A stretch of 23,071 bases of DNA, from IMG/VR virus record IMGVR_UViG_3300046468_002352, positions 1-23,071 of that record; one strand, written 5' to 3'. This document shows, in pieces, positions 1 to 9,215 of the stretch. The translations under genes were made by a program, and so were the position numbers. This DNA is from a virus. The notes under the pieces are model-generated. The model was not told where the DNA came from and did not search any database. It was given only the letters and a program-made list of their open reading frames with translations. Each line of letters begins with the position of its first letter. Position 1 is the stretch's first letter.

Positions 1-2
1 TT

Positions 3-3000
3 GTTCCTGCGGCTTATGCAATGGATATAATGTCCGATGCGTTCACAACATTTACAGGTGCGTTAAATACTTTAGAGTGGGAATCAATTGCAAAGATAGT
101 CGCACTACAACTCAGTTTTGCTTTGTTTGGAGTGATAGCTCCTGCGGTTCTAATTGGAGCAGCTTCGGTTTTAGTTATGGGTGCGGCTATTGCGGTATTA
201 GCAGCGGGTGCGTGGGTTTTATCTGACGCACTTGGTAAGTTGGGTCCTGCAATAACATCACTTGGAGATAGTGCCGGAAGTTTGGCCTTATTTGCAGCTT
301 CCATTGCGTACATTGGTTTAATCTCTCCTCTTCTTATTTTTGGAGCAGGTGCACTTGCGATACTGGGTCTTGCGATGATCCCTGTAGCAGCTGCGAGTAT
401 TCTAATAGGTGCTGGATTTAGTTTAATGGCAAAATCAATCTCCGAAGTGGGTGACGCCAATTTAGTCGGAATTGTTTTGCAGATGGGAGCTGCATTTGCA
501 CTGCTTGCTTTGATGTCTCCTATACTTGTTTTAGGTGCAGCTGCGTTGACAATAATGACAGCTGCACTTATACCGTTTTCACTTGCACTTGTGGTAGCTG
601 GTGCAGGAGCTGCATTGTTTGGTCTTGGTATGCAAATGACAATGGATGCATTGAAGGATGCTCCCGAAGCAGCTGCAGGTTTACTTGCATTTGCAGGTGC
701 AGTTGCTATAGTCGGAATAATGGCTCCGTTGATAGTCTTTGGAGCACTTGCTCTTGGAATTTTGGGAGTGGGACTTGCACTACTTGCAGTTCCGTTGCTT
801 GTGGTATCGGCTGCTATGTATGTGATGGGGGGTGCTATGAAATTAATGTCAGACGCAATTGAATCAATGGCAGATGCAGGTGCAATCGGAATAATATTTG
901 GATTAGGAGCAGCTTTTATGTTTCTTGCATTCACCTTTCCTTTAATTGCTCTTGGTGCATTGTCAATGACCTTAATGACGATGTCGTTACTTCCATTGTC
1001 CGCTGCAATGTTTATGGCGGGAATGGGTATGAAAATGCTTACACAGGGAATTCAGAATTTAAAACCTGCACTTGAAGAATTATCCGGTTCAGGTCCTGCA
1101 CTTGATGAGTTTCTTGAAATGATGACAAAAATAGGATTCGCTGCTCCTATGTTTTTATTTGCTGGTATCGCAATGAGTTTAGCTGCATTTGGTGCTACAC
1201 TACTCGGTGGTGCATTGATGGTACTTGGTTTGGGTATGGAAATGATAGCACCTCCTCTTGAGTCTATTACGGATAGTTTGGGGGGTTTGGTGAATGATTT
1301 AACTGAACTAGGAGATGTAGGTCCTGGACTTATAGCAGCTGCCGTAGGTATCGGTGCGATAGGGATTGCGTTACTTGCATTATCAGCGGGTCGTGTTGTA
1401 AACGGAATTGCTAGTTTGTTTGATTTTGGTGGTGATCCAATAGAGCAATTTGTTCGTCTTGGCAAGCAAGGTCCTAAATTAGAAAAAGCAGGCAAAGCAA
1501 TTAAATCGTTTGCAGATGCATCACGTGGTATGGGAAATATGGAAGATATGCTTGAAGATGTAGCAGATGGTCTTGAAGATTTATTTGATATAATGGATGA
1601 TGCACCACGGGGTATCAACGAAACAATGAAGTCAGTTGGTGAGGGAATGAAAGGATTATTGGATGGATTTTCTGGAGTAAGTTTGAGTGCCGATGTTGAT
1701 TACGCAGATGCACTTGAAGGAATTGCCGATGGAATTGATGAAATATTCGGAGTGCTTGAGGATGTAGATGTGTCAATTGCACCGAATCTTTCAATCATAG
1801 GTGATGGAATGAAATCATTATTACCTGCGTTTGCGGGTGACATTGTTGGTAATATAAGTGAGGATATAGACGATATATTAGAAGCAGTTGGTGAAGGCCT
1901 TGAAGAATTTTTCTCAAGTATGGAAGATATTGATCCAGTTGTTCTTCCAATATTACCACAAATAGGTCCAAGTGTATCACAAATGTTAACTGCACTTGGT
2001 TCGGGGGACATCGCCGACTTTGACGCAGATTTAGATGATATTTTTGAAGACCTCGGTGACGGGCTTGTTGAGTTTATGTCAAGTATGTCGGACATTGATC
2101 CTGCTCAGATGGAAGGCATGGGTGGTATAGGTTCTGCTATTAACGATATTCTATCGGGTATAGGAGAAATTGGTGAAATTAATTTTGATTCTGATGATCT
2201 TGCTGACATTTTTGAAGATATGGGTCCTGCGATTGACGCATTTCTAAAACCACTAAAGAAAGTTGATGATAAAGTTCTTGAAGCAGCTGCTTCTGTGGGA
2301 CAAGCACTTGGTGCGGTGTTTGGTAGTTTGGGTGCGGTGGGTGAAAATGCAGACCTTGACTGGGAAGATGTGTTAGAAGGTTTCGGGGATGGAGTTGAAG
2401 AACTTTTTGATGAACTTGAAGATATTGATCCAGATACATTCGGTCAAGCAATATTAGTCGGTGATGTAATGGCACAAGTATTTGCATCACTAAAAGATGT
2501 ACAATTAAATGAATCAATTGGAGATGCAATCGGTGGTCTCGGTGATGGTATAGAAGACTTTTTTGATGAAGTAGAACACATTGATATGGAAACAGCACCA
2601 CAAGTATTGGAAGTGACACGACTTATAGGTAGAACTATAAGTTACTTACCAATAGATAAACTCGGTGCAATACCTGAAAACATTGACGATATAATGGACA
2701 ATTTAGGAGAAGGTATATATGATTTCATGGATTCAGTAGAAGAAATTGATGTAATTGAAAAAGAAACTATGGTCGCATTAGCACTTGGTATCAGGGAAAT
2801 TGTTCCGGTCGTAAGTGGAGAAGCAATGCTTAATATTCCTGATGACATAGAAGATATTCTTGATAATGTGGGTGAGGCAGTTTATGATATGTTTGACTCT
2901 CTTGAAGAAATTGATATGTCAATTGCGATACCAATGGGAGATGTACTTGGTGGAATGGGAACATTCTTCCAGGGTCTGGCAGATATGTCGGACAGTTTCG

Positions 3001-4211
3001 TTGATGTGGGTGTAATAAAAGACATGGGGGTTGCATTCTCCGAGATAATGAAAACTATGACAAACATGAACTCTGGTGATGTTGATGCAGATGCAATGGC
3101 ATCTAGATTTCAATCACTTGGTGATGGTATGAAGAATATAATGGAATCTTTTGGGGAGATGGATCTATCTGCGTTTGCTGGTATAGATATAGGAGGTCTG
3201 CTAGGTGGAGTTGCAAGTGGAATTGGTGCAATGGTTGATTTGGTGGATGGTGACAATGGTATATTCGGAATGTTCGGTAATAGTGGTGTATCTGAACAAG
3301 AACAAACTCAACTATTTGAAGAATTTTCAAAACGAATGAAATCACTTGGTGATGGAGTGTCTAGCATCATGGGTTCATTTAACACAGATCAGTTATCTGC
3401 ACTTGGTGATATTGAACTTGATGATATAATGTACGATATGGCAGACGGAATTTCAAGTCTAATGAATTTGGTGGACTTTGATAGTATGTTTGATGGATTT
3501 GATTCTGAAGAAGAAGAATCTGCTTATTTTGAAGAAATATCCAAACGAATGCAAGATATGGGAACGGGAATCAATAGTTTGATGACTGCATTTCCAGATG
3601 TAAGTGTTATTCAGTCACTTGGTAATGTTGATATAGAAGACGTTTCTGAGAATATGGCAGAAGGAATCGATGAGTTATTTGATGAAATGTCAGACATAGA
3701 TGCTTCTGATGTAGATTTAAAAGTGGTTGATAAGTTTGTTAAAATTACGGATGCAATGAATTTAGTTGCAGATGTAGGTCCTCAAATGAATCTTACACTC
3801 GGGGGATTGCAATCAATTGCCTCTCAAGAATTTGTAGAAGGAATGGCAAACGCTACCAATGCAATACACGATTTTGCACTTGCGGTTCAGGGACTTTCTG
3901 AGATTGAAGGATTATCCGCAATTGAAGTGGCAACAAATATGGACGGAATTCCAAAAGAAGAACAACTTTCGTCAAGTGAATTTTCAGATTTCACATTACC
4001 TACATTAGATATGTCAACTCCTGCTGATTCTACTCCAATTATAATTGAAACAACTCCAATGACAACTACCACGACACCAACAAGTGGTTCGGGAAATGTA
4101 GAAGCAAAACTAGATACATTAATTTCGTTGATGAAATCAGGAGGAATTGCTGTAAATCTTGACGGAAAGAAAGTAAGTAAAACATTGGCACAATCAATTG
4201 AGTCTGGTTGA
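3..4211 (+). CDS. Tail tape measure protein, 5'-truncated by the window edge
   Basis: The frame is open to the left edge, so the N-terminus is missing; 1402 codons are visible. It probably sets tail length and occupies the tail tube lumen before DNA ejection. Support is its size, its position just before tail-tube-cap, LysM and hub genes, and its composition. Bases 100-1420 encode very hydrophobic, Ala/Gly/Met-rich blocks, bases 1540-3000 an acidic helical repeat region, and bases 3100-3600 a third repeat type. The C-terminus has a Thr/Pro-rich linker (about bases 4000-4090) and then a short helical tail ending near a VNLDGKKVSK stretch, a C-terminal style common in tape measures of large myoviruses. 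T4 gp29 is only about 590 residues, so a much longer tail, or a different packing, is expected. No peptidase or lysozyme motif was seen in the visible part. The 21-base ATG is internal, not the start. Confidence 0.85.
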   Translation, partial: VPAAYAMDIMSDAFTTFTGALNTLEWESIAKIVALQLSFALFGVIAPAVLIGAASVLVMGAAIAVLAAGAWVLSDALGKLGPAITSLGDSAGSLALFAASIAYIGLISPLLIFGAGALAILGLAMIPVAAASILIGAGFSLMAKSISEVGDANLVGIVLQMGAAFALLALMSPILVLGAAALTIMTAALIPFSLALVVAGAGAALFGLGMQMTMDALKDAPEAAAGLLAFAGAVAIVGIMAPLIVFGALALGILGVGLALLAVPLLVVSAAMYVMGGAMKLMSDAIESMADAGAIGIIFGLGAAFMFLAFTFPLIALGALSMTLMTMSLLPLSAAMFMAGMGMKMLTQGIQNLKPALEELSGSGPALDEFLEMMTKIGFAAPMFLFAGIAMSLAAFGATLLGGALMVLGLGMEMIAPPLESITDSLGGLVNDLTELGDVGPGLIAAAVGIGAIGIALLALSAGRVVNGIASLFDFGGDPIEQFVRLGKQGPKLEKAGKAIKSFADASRGMGNMEDMLEDVADGLEDLFDIMDDAPRGINETMKSVGEGMKGLLDGFSGVSLSADVDYADALEGIADGIDEIFGVLEDVDVSIAPNLSIIGDGMKSLLPAFAGDIVGNISEDIDDILEAVGEGLEEFFSSMEDIDPVVLPILPQIGPSVSQMLTALGSGDIADFDADLDDIFEDLGDGLVEFMSSMSDIDPAQMEGMGGIGSAINDILSGIGEIGEINFDSDDLADIFEDMGPAIDAFLKPLKKVDDKVLEAAASVGQALGAVFGSLGAVGENADLDWEDVLEGFGDGVEELFDELEDIDPDTFGQAILVGDVMAQVFASLKDVQLNESIGDAIGGLGDGIEDFFDEVEHIDMETAPQVLEVTRLIGRTISYLPIDKLGAIPENIDDIMDNLGEGIYDFMDSVEEIDVIEKETMVALALGIREIVPVVSGEAMLNIPDDIEDILDNVGEAVYDMFDSLEEIDMSIAIPMGDVLGGMGTFFQGLADMSDSFVDVGVIKDMGVAFSEIMKTMTNMNSGDVDADAMASRFQSLGDGMKNIMESFGEMDLSAFAGIDIGGLLGGVASGIGAMVDLVDGDNGIFGMFGNSGVSEQEQTQLFEEFSKRMKSLGDGVSSIMGSFNTDQLSALGDIELDDIMYDMADGISSLMNLVDFDSMFDGFDSEEEESAYFEEISKRMQDMGTGINSLMTAFPDVSVIQSLGNVDIEDVSENMAEGIDELFDEMSDIDASDVDLKVVDKFVKITDAMNLVADVGPQMNLTLGGLQSIASQEFVEGMANATNAIHDFALAVQGLSEIEGLSAIEVATNMDGIPKEEQLSSSEFSDFTLPTLDMSTPADSTPIIIETTPMTTTTTPTSGSGNVEAKLDTLISLMKSGGIAVNLDGKKVSKTLAQSIESG
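99..1390 (+). repeat. Six tandem hydrophobic protein repeats in the tape measure (about 62-71 residues each)
   Basis: Each unit opens with a small residue or Phe, then Pro, then hydrophobics (codons for APAV, SPLL, SPIL, APLI, FPLI, APMF). It continues with a Gly/Ala-rich hydrophobic pair of helices and ends in an amphipathic segment such as MSDAIESM. The Pro codons start at 141, 327, 519, 726, 939 and 1146, giving spacings of 62, 64, 69, 71 and 69 residues. DNA identity between units is low, so this is an old protein-level repeat. Each unit could form membrane-spanning helices. Confidence 0.7.
1537..3010 (+). repeat. Nine acidic helical repeats of about 55 residues in the tape measure
   Basis: The core is roughly [DE]-D-[IVL]-x-[DE]-[IVL]-[LF]-x-x-[LVM]-G-[DE]-G-[LIV]-x-[DE]-[FL]-[FM]-x-x-[ML]-x-[DE]-[IV]-D. 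The equivalent of the second conserved Gly codon begins at 1569, 1731, 1896, 2061, 2229 (Ala), 2391, 2547, 2712 and 2877 (Ala). Spacings are 54, 55, 55, 56, 54, 52, 55 and 55 residues. The near-constant period fits a repetitive ruler. Units have diverged at DNA level, so this is not a recent slippage expansion. Confidence 0.8.
3090..3610 (+). repeat. Three copies of an S-K-R-M-x-x-L-G-D-G type repeat near the tape measure C-terminus
   Basis: Three similar segments read SRFQSLGDGMKNIMESF, SKRMKSLGDGVSSIMGSF and SKRMQDMGTGINSLMTAF. Their last conserved Gly codons are at 3126, 3354 and 3567, 76 and 71 residues apart. The period differs from the upstream 55-residue class, so this is a separate module. 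Confidence 0.65.
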
Positions 4212-4244
4212 TGTTAAAAATATTTTATATTCGTATTTATATAT

Positions 4245-5732
4245 ATGGCACTTTTTGATGAGAAAACTGCAAAGGACCCATTTGGATTTCTTGGCACAAA
4301 ACAACAAACCGAATCATCCTCTATATTAGACGAACTCAGTGGGTATGAAGTAGGAAGTAATGCAAATGCAATTCCAAAAAACACCGATCCTAAGATAAGT
4401 GTTCCAACTGACACGGATGTCACACGGGATTCTGTAGACACCACAGACGGTGAAGGAATATTAGAAAAAAAACTTACCGAGAGAGAGCAGACTGTATATC
4501 GTCCCTCTAAAAATTTACCAAATGTTGCGGATTCTAAGTTGGCACAGACCATAACAGACAGAAAAAATAAACCATATCGTTCCTCTGATGCAGTATCTGA
4601 ACGAGAAAAACTTCACATAGAGAAAACCCATGATAAAACAAAGTATAGTGGTCCAATTCCACCGACAGCAGAGTCGGGTAAACTTGAACAGGATGTCCTT
4701 GATTTTAAAGAACAATATAATACTGCATTAAAAAACTTAGATGTAGAAAGAGATACATCCATGTTAAATAATATTAAAGAAAAAAGTGTATTGTCTGCTC
4801 TTGCGGGTGGAGAAACTTCTAAAATATCAAACCTGGCAAAAAAACCAAGTAAAGATATGTCCGATGCTGAACTTATGGAAATTGAACAGGAACGAAGATA
4901 TTACGATGAACTTGGAAAAAAATATGAAGACAAGTATACAGATGATAAAAATGCACTAAAAAAGAAAAAATTACCTGATTATTCATCGGTTGAGCAGGAA
5001 ACTAGAACCGACCGATTCAATAGACAAGGTGTCGTTGACAATAACATTAGAAGTGAATATTCTTTGGCCGAGGAAGATTTGATTCCACTTTATTTTCATG
5101 ATTTGGTAAATAAAAAATTTATTCCGTTTAGGGCGTTTCTAACAGATGTAAGTGAATCGTCAGATGCAAACTGGTCAGAAGTTAGATATTTAGGTCGTGC
5201 AGATGCAGTTCAGATTTACTCTGGATTTACAAGAACATTATCCGTGGGATTTAATGTTCAGGCATTTAGCATAGAAGAATTGCACCCTATGTGGCAGAGA
5301 ATAAATCACTTAGTTGGTCTTACCAAACCAGCCACATATTCAGGTGATATTTCCGGACAATCTTCAAAATTAAATTCTTTCATAATACCACCTTTTGTAA
5401 AACTCAGATTGGGTGACATATATAGAAATCAACCCGTAATTATAACTACGATAGGAACTACAATTCCAGCTGAAGCAAGTTGGGAACTAGTCTCTAATGA
5501 TAGAGGTGAAGACCGAAGTTATGAATATCTAAATGGAACTATTAAACGTAATAATGTAAAATCTGCACAATATCCCACTATGGTAAATATAAATGTGGGC
5601 ATGACAATGCTTGAAAAACGGGCCCCACAGACGATTGCCAGACACTTTGGTGATTCCAATGTTGAACGTGACAACGGCCTTGATGATGTGTCGATTGAAA
5701 ACGGAGATTTTAACCATCAACTGATTCATTAA
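4245..5732 (+). CDS. Virion structural protein, probable baseplate tail-tube initiator/cap (gp48/gp54-like position)
   Basis: This 495-residue protein lies 33 bases after the tape measure. Residues 1 to about 270 are highly charged, Lys/Glu/Asp-rich and probably disordered or coiled, with no recognisable domain. Residues about 275-470 form a compact domain rich in predicted beta strands, containing FRAFLTDVSESSDANWSEVRYLGRAD in two overlapping parts and a later WELVSNDRGED stretch. The wording 'FLTDVSES..W.E....GR.D.V..Y.G..R....GF' is typical of tail-tube-related baseplate proteins in large T4-like phages. I infer the role from this and from gene order (tape measure, tube initiator, LysM, hub); the gp48/gp54 equivalence is not proven by sequence. 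The start has no Shine-Dalgarno site; its upstream sequence is only AT-rich (TATTTATATATATG). Confidence 0.55.
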   Translation: MALFDEKTAKDPFGFLGTKQQTESSSILDELSGYEVGSNANAIPKNTDPKISVPTDTDVTRDSVDTTDGEGILEKKLTEREQTVYRPSKNLPNVADSKLAQTITDRKNKPYRSSDAVSEREKLHIEKTHDKTKYSGPIPPTAESGKLEQDVLDFKEQYNTALKNLDVERDTSMLNNIKEKSVLSALAGGETSKISNLAKKPSKDMSDAELMEIEQERRYYDELGKKYEDKYTDDKNALKKKKLPDYSSVEQETRTDRFNRQGVVDNNIRSEYSLAEEDLIPLYFHDLVNKKFIPFRAFLTDVSESSDANWSEVRYLGRADAVQIYSGFTRTLSVGFNVQAFSIEELHPMWQRINHLVGLTKPATYSGDISGQSSKLNSFIIPPFVKLRLGDIYRNQPVIITTIGTTIPAEASWELVSNDRGEDRSYEYLNGTIKRNNVKSAQYPTMVNINVGMTMLEKRAPQTIARHFGDSNVERDNGLDDVSIENGDFNHQLIH

Positions 5733-5733
5733 A

Positions 5734-6027
5734 ATGAGATACGGAGCATCAAAAATAAAAAAAGGAACGGGTGGTAATAGAACACTTACAACTACTTTAT
5801 ATCCACGTATAAAAGAAAAAACTACAGATGTTTATTTAGTTATAAAAGAGAAAACTAGACTTGATCACCTGGCTTTTAAGTTTTATGAGAATGCCAACTA
5901 TTGGTGGATCATAGGAGTGGCCAACAGCATAAAAGGAACAATGTATGTAACACCGGGTACACAGGTCAGGGTTCCACGTGAAATATCAGCGGTAATACAG
6001 GATTTTAATAAGATTAATAAAAGATAA
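5734..6027 (+). CDS. Small baseplate protein with LysM-like fold (gp53-like)
   Basis: A 97-residue basic protein starting one base after the previous stop. Residues about 40-82 carry a LysM-type pattern: TRLDHLAFKFYENANYWWII, then ANSI, then TPGTQVRVP. The usual pattern is 'D-x-L-A-x-x-x-Y-G-x-x-x-x-W-x-x-I-x-x-x-N ... P-G-x-x-L-x-I-P'. In T4, gp53 is a LysM-like baseplate wedge protein; in P2-like tails a LysM protein (gpX) sits between tape measure and hub. Both fit this position. I infer a non-enzymatic structural adaptor joining tube and baseplate. It is translationally linked to the gene before it and lacks its own Shine-Dalgarno site. Confidence 0.65.
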   Translation: MRYGASKIKKGTGGNRTLTTTLYPRIKEKTTDVYLVIKEKTRLDHLAFKFYENANYWWIIGVANSIKGTMYVTPGTQVRVPREISAVIQDFNKINKR

Positions 6028-6047
6028 AAATATGAAGGTTATGAACA

Positions 6048-8786
6048 ATGGGATTCTTAGACGATCAACTTGGTGATTTAAAAGATAAAATATCAGGTGC
6101 ATTCAACCCGTTCGAACAAAAAAATGGTTTGGGTGGTTTAATTGACTCAGCCCTCGGAGGAGTAACTGATGCACTCGATAATGTGTTTGATTCTGTATCT
6201 GGAATATTTAAACCTCAATTCGAATCAAAGCAAGAAGCAGAAGATTCGTTGTTCAATTCTCAACCAGAACCAGTTCCACGGGGTACAATTTATGAAAGTA
6301 GTATTCAAGATGCAGACCAAATGCGTAGTCCAAATGATCCACTTCATATTAGAAATTTCGTCAGACAAGAGTTTGTGAATCGTGAACATGACTTTGGGTT
6401 ATATTACACACACGGTACATCGGGAGAAGCAATAGATGGTGAGTTACCCGAAAATCCAATGGACTATACTGGTGAAATATACAGAGGACCCCGTTCGGCG
6501 TGGACACGGATGACTTCAAACGCAGTTTACACCGATCCAAAAACGAGTAGGAACTACGAGGGGTTCGTAATGAATGGAGTCAGTGGGTTTGAAGATACAT
6601 ATGGATTTAACGATACACTACGTGATCAATCTACAAGTGTTCTTGGGTATGATGTACACGGACTTCCTCATGTTATGGAAGAACCCAGATTCAAGCATAG
6701 ACCATGTCCTGGTATCACCGGAGTAGAATCATCGTTAGTCGACATGATGCACAATGGTCGTACTACAACGATAAATTTTGTATGTTGGTCTAGGGCCCAA
6801 CTTGATTATCTTGAACCTTATTTTTTCGCACCTAAAATGACAATCGTTTTAGAGTGGGGGTGGAACAACTATCCACGTGACGCACTGACAGATTTAACTG
6901 ATGTGGGGAAATCAAAAGTTGCATCCGGTTGGGCTGGGTTGTTAACAGAAGAAACAGAATCTTCTGGATTAGTTGCATTATATGCTGATCCGGAATATGG
7001 TTCTGATGTAATTAAAAAAGGCCGTGGAAATTATTATGCAATGGTTGGTATGATTACTAAGTTCGAATATGCAATTCGTGATGATGGTGGATATGACTGC
7101 ACATTAAACGTGGTGAATATTGGTGGAACTGCAATGGATCAAACTACAAAAAATGGAAAAGTTTCATGTGGCAATGAAGTTACAAAAGAAACTAATAGTG
7201 CAACCAAGGAGGACTTAGATCAAAAAACCTACGATTTTAAAGATTTTATCAACGATGAAATAACATCATATTTAGAAGGGGGTATGATGACAGATGATAC
7301 ATATGATGCTTCATTGTTTAGTGATGTTGAATATTTAAAAGGTGGAAAAAAGAAATTCACAGCTGGCCGGTATTTTATACCCGATTCGTTAAATTCAAAA
7401 AAAGATTATGAACTTGGTTTTAGTAATGATAGTTATTACATAACATTTGGTTTATTCATCGACTTTGTAAACGACTTTTTCGCACGTGAAGTGTATTCTT
7501 CAACAGGTACGAATACAAATCTTTTTAAATTTACATGTGAGGATACACGAATTACTGCACATCCAAATATAAAGTCAAATGACGGTTCTGTATTGTTGAT
7601 ACCAAATTCTACTTCTCCAAGAAGAAATGACAAAATAAATACAGCAATAGAAAATAATATACTTTCACCTAATCGTGGAGTTTCGAGTGATGAAATTAAA
7701 GCTGCACTAATGAAAAGTTCGGGTAAAGGTCGTGTAGGTAGTTTAGCAGACGCATTAAAACAATTCCCACGTGACGATTTATATGATCTACTCGCAACAA
7801 ATGCAATATCACAAGGTAACCTTAGACAAAGAGAGGCTTGGAAAATAAATCCGACTACGGGTGTAAGTAAACGCAGTATGGTATTCGAGTCCTCGGTAAA
7901 ACCGTTTCCAGACTATGCAAAAGGAACTGGTGGTTATTCGGGTAGACTAAAAGATTTATATGTAAATATTGAAACAATCAGAGCTGCGGTAAATTCTTCA
8001 AATACCGTAAAAGATTTTACATTAAATATATTAAAAAAGATGTCAGAATCGGTTGGGGGGATTTGGGATTTTTCTTTTACAGCTGAAGATAAATCAAGTC
8101 CAAATTGCCCAATTACTGCAATTGTAGATAATAATTATGGAGGTCCCGTGTCGGTGGCTGAAATAGAACGTGAGGGTCAGACTTACATATTCAAATCTCA
8201 TCAAAAAAATAGTATAATTAAAAGTTTAACTTTAAATGTAGAACTCAGTGGTGAAGTTGCAACTGAGGTACTTGGAAATGCGGGAGCATCAGATGCTTCA
8301 AAAGAAACTAGAATGTTTGAAAGTGGTCTTGCAGAAGACCGTGTTTTTAAAAAAGTTCCCAGAAATACAAGATGTCGTGATGCAAATGTTGCCAGAGAAA
8401 ACTTAAAAAAATCAGACATCGAAGATCCTGAAAAATATATTGTTAGAAAAAATATTGAGATTCCTGGTATGTTTAATGATGAAGAAATTTTGATTGAAAT
8501 GGCAGATTCGCAACTTCAACGTGTGTTGAGTGGAATGCGAGACGATAAAAACCCAAAAAATAATGTTAATTTTAACGGTCCTGTACCGGGAGTTGAGATT
8601 GAGATACAATTGCTTGGAATTGCAGGTGTGCGAGCAATGGAATGCTTTCAATGTACGGGTATCCCTACTTCATATTACGAACGTGGGCATTTTAGGGTAA
8701 CGAATATTAAAGATTCATTGTCAGACGGAGACTGGACAACAACTTTAACAGGACAATATTATCCAAATTCGGCCGGAGGAAGGTAG
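6048..8786 (+). CDS. Large baseplate hub-like structural protein
   Basis: A 912-residue protein with a good Shine-Dalgarno site (GAAGG at 6034-6038, 9 bases before the ATG). The N-terminal 50 residues are Gly/Asp/Phe-rich with amphipathic helices, as in proteins that enter or seal the tube. Residues 255-275 include FVCWSRAQLDYLEPYFFAPK followed by an EWGW motif at 269-272, which I associate with large hub/baseplate proteins of T4-like marine phages. The C-terminus (about 845-912) reads like a hub domain: PGVEIEIQLLGI, GHFRVTNIKDSLSDGDWTTT, then TGQYYPN. This resembles the end of gpD/gp27-type hub proteins, where a 'V..V.HS...G.W.T.L' strand pattern is common. No lysozyme catalytic motif was recognised. 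The function is inferred from motif style and gene order. It shares the last base of its stop with the next GTG start. Confidence 0.55.
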   Translation: MGFLDDQLGDLKDKISGAFNPFEQKNGLGGLIDSALGGVTDALDNVFDSVSGIFKPQFESKQEAEDSLFNSQPEPVPRGTIYESSIQDADQMRSPNDPLHIRNFVRQEFVNREHDFGLYYTHGTSGEAIDGELPENPMDYTGEIYRGPRSAWTRMTSNAVYTDPKTSRNYEGFVMNGVSGFEDTYGFNDTLRDQSTSVLGYDVHGLPHVMEEPRFKHRPCPGITGVESSLVDMMHNGRTTTINFVCWSRAQLDYLEPYFFAPKMTIVLEWGWNNYPRDALTDLTDVGKSKVASGWAGLLTEETESSGLVALYADPEYGSDVIKKGRGNYYAMVGMITKFEYAIRDDGGYDCTLNVVNIGGTAMDQTTKNGKVSCGNEVTKETNSATKEDLDQKTYDFKDFINDEITSYLEGGMMTDDTYDASLFSDVEYLKGGKKKFTAGRYFIPDSLNSKKDYELGFSNDSYYITFGLFIDFVNDFFAREVYSSTGTNTNLFKFTCEDTRITAHPNIKSNDGSVLLIPNSTSPRRNDKINTAIENNILSPNRGVSSDEIKAALMKSSGKGRVGSLADALKQFPRDDLYDLLATNAISQGNLRQREAWKINPTTGVSKRSMVFESSVKPFPDYAKGTGGYSGRLKDLYVNIETIRAAVNSSNTVKDFTLNILKKMSESVGGIWDFSFTAEDKSSPNCPITAIVDNNYGGPVSVAEIEREGQTYIFKSHQKNSIIKSLTLNVELSGEVATEVLGNAGASDASKETRMFESGLAEDRVFKKVPRNTRCRDANVARENLKKSDIEDPEKYIVRKNIEIPGMFNDEEILIEMADSQLQRVLSGMRDDKNPKNNVNFNGPVPGVEIEIQLLGIAGVRAMECFQCTGIPTSYYERGHFRVTNIKDSLSDGDWTTTLTGQYYPNSAGGR
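8775..8783 (+). promoter_or_regulatory. Strong Shine-Dalgarno site deciding the GTG start at 8786
   Basis: GGAGGAAGG lies inside the end of the hub gene, just before the TAGTG stop/start overlap (TAG 8784-8786, GTG 8786-8788). It is the best Shine-Dalgarno sequence in the window and supports the GTG as start of the 132-residue gene. Confidence 0.75.
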
Positions 8787-9184
8787 TGAGCACAGAAGAT
8801 GTAGATGTATATAAGTTGTTGTCACATGGTTCTGGTAAAGTGTTTTCCCAAAAACCGGACTTGTTTTTTCCAACTATAACAGAACTCCATTACTCAGATG
8901 GTTTTATTGATAGATATTTTTTAAAGTCTGCCAGTGATAAATATTCATCTATTATAGAGGTAACCCAGATTGAGTTTTTGTCATTTGAACAAAATCCATT
9001 TTACAAACGAGCATCGGTGAGATGGAAACTGACAGGTCCACTTGACAATGTTACACGGAATGGCATCGTAGAAGATGTGGGTGTAATTGAATATAACCAC
9101 ACACAACTTAAAAATGCGGAAAACTCAATAGACGGACTTTTACAGAAATTTTCAGACTTAATGCAATTCTATAAAGCAGATTGA
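8786..9184 (+). CDS. Conserved phage protein of unknown function, tail gene cluster
   Basis: A 132-residue protein beginning with GTG in a one-base overlap with the hub gene's stop, which implies coupled translation. Visible features are a central segment with aromatic residues and a WKLTGPLDN stretch (about residues 79-87), then a GVIEYNHTQLKNAE stretch and a helical C-terminus. The phrase 'W-K-[IL]-[ST]-G-P-L-[DN]' followed by 'G-V-I' is one I associate with small uncharacterised proteins of large T4-like phages, but I cannot name a function. Its place at the end of the tail block suggests a structural or assembly role. It is neither a clear gp25 nor an obvious lysozyme. Its stop codon lies within the -35 element of the next promoter. 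Confidence 0.6.
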   Translation: MSTEDVDVYKLLSHGSGKVFSQKPDLFFPTITELHYSDGFIDRYFLKSASDKYSSIIEVTQIEFLSFEQNPFYKRASVRWKLTGPLDNVTRNGIVEDVGVIEYNHTQLKNAENSIDGLLQKFSDLMQFYKAD

Positions 9185-9209
9185 CAAACTATAATAACTA
9201 ACGTATAGT
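9181..9209 (+). promoter_or_regulatory. Near-consensus sigma-70 promoter for the polymerase-like gene
   Basis: TTGACA (9181-9186), a 17-base spacer, then TATAGT (9204-9209). The -35 box overlaps the preceding stop codon. The predicted transcription start is around 9215-9217, at the ATG itself (9216). It marks the switch from tail genes to a new unit. Confidence 0.75.
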
Positions 9210-9215
9210 ATACCT

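Noticed and set aside
1537-3010. CRISPR-like or satellite DNA array
   Set aside because: The 160-bp periodicity is at protein level within a coding frame; DNA units are not identical and there are no spacers.
14-3345. Many long minus-strand open frames under the tape measure gene
   Set aside because: They have low-complexity Ser/Ile/Pro/His/Leu-rich translations, mirror the biased codons of the tape measure repeats, and have no start signals.
4233-4240. TATTTATA as a minus-strand TATAAATA late promoter
   Set aside because: No minus-strand gene would be served, and such sites are expected by chance in AT-rich DNA.
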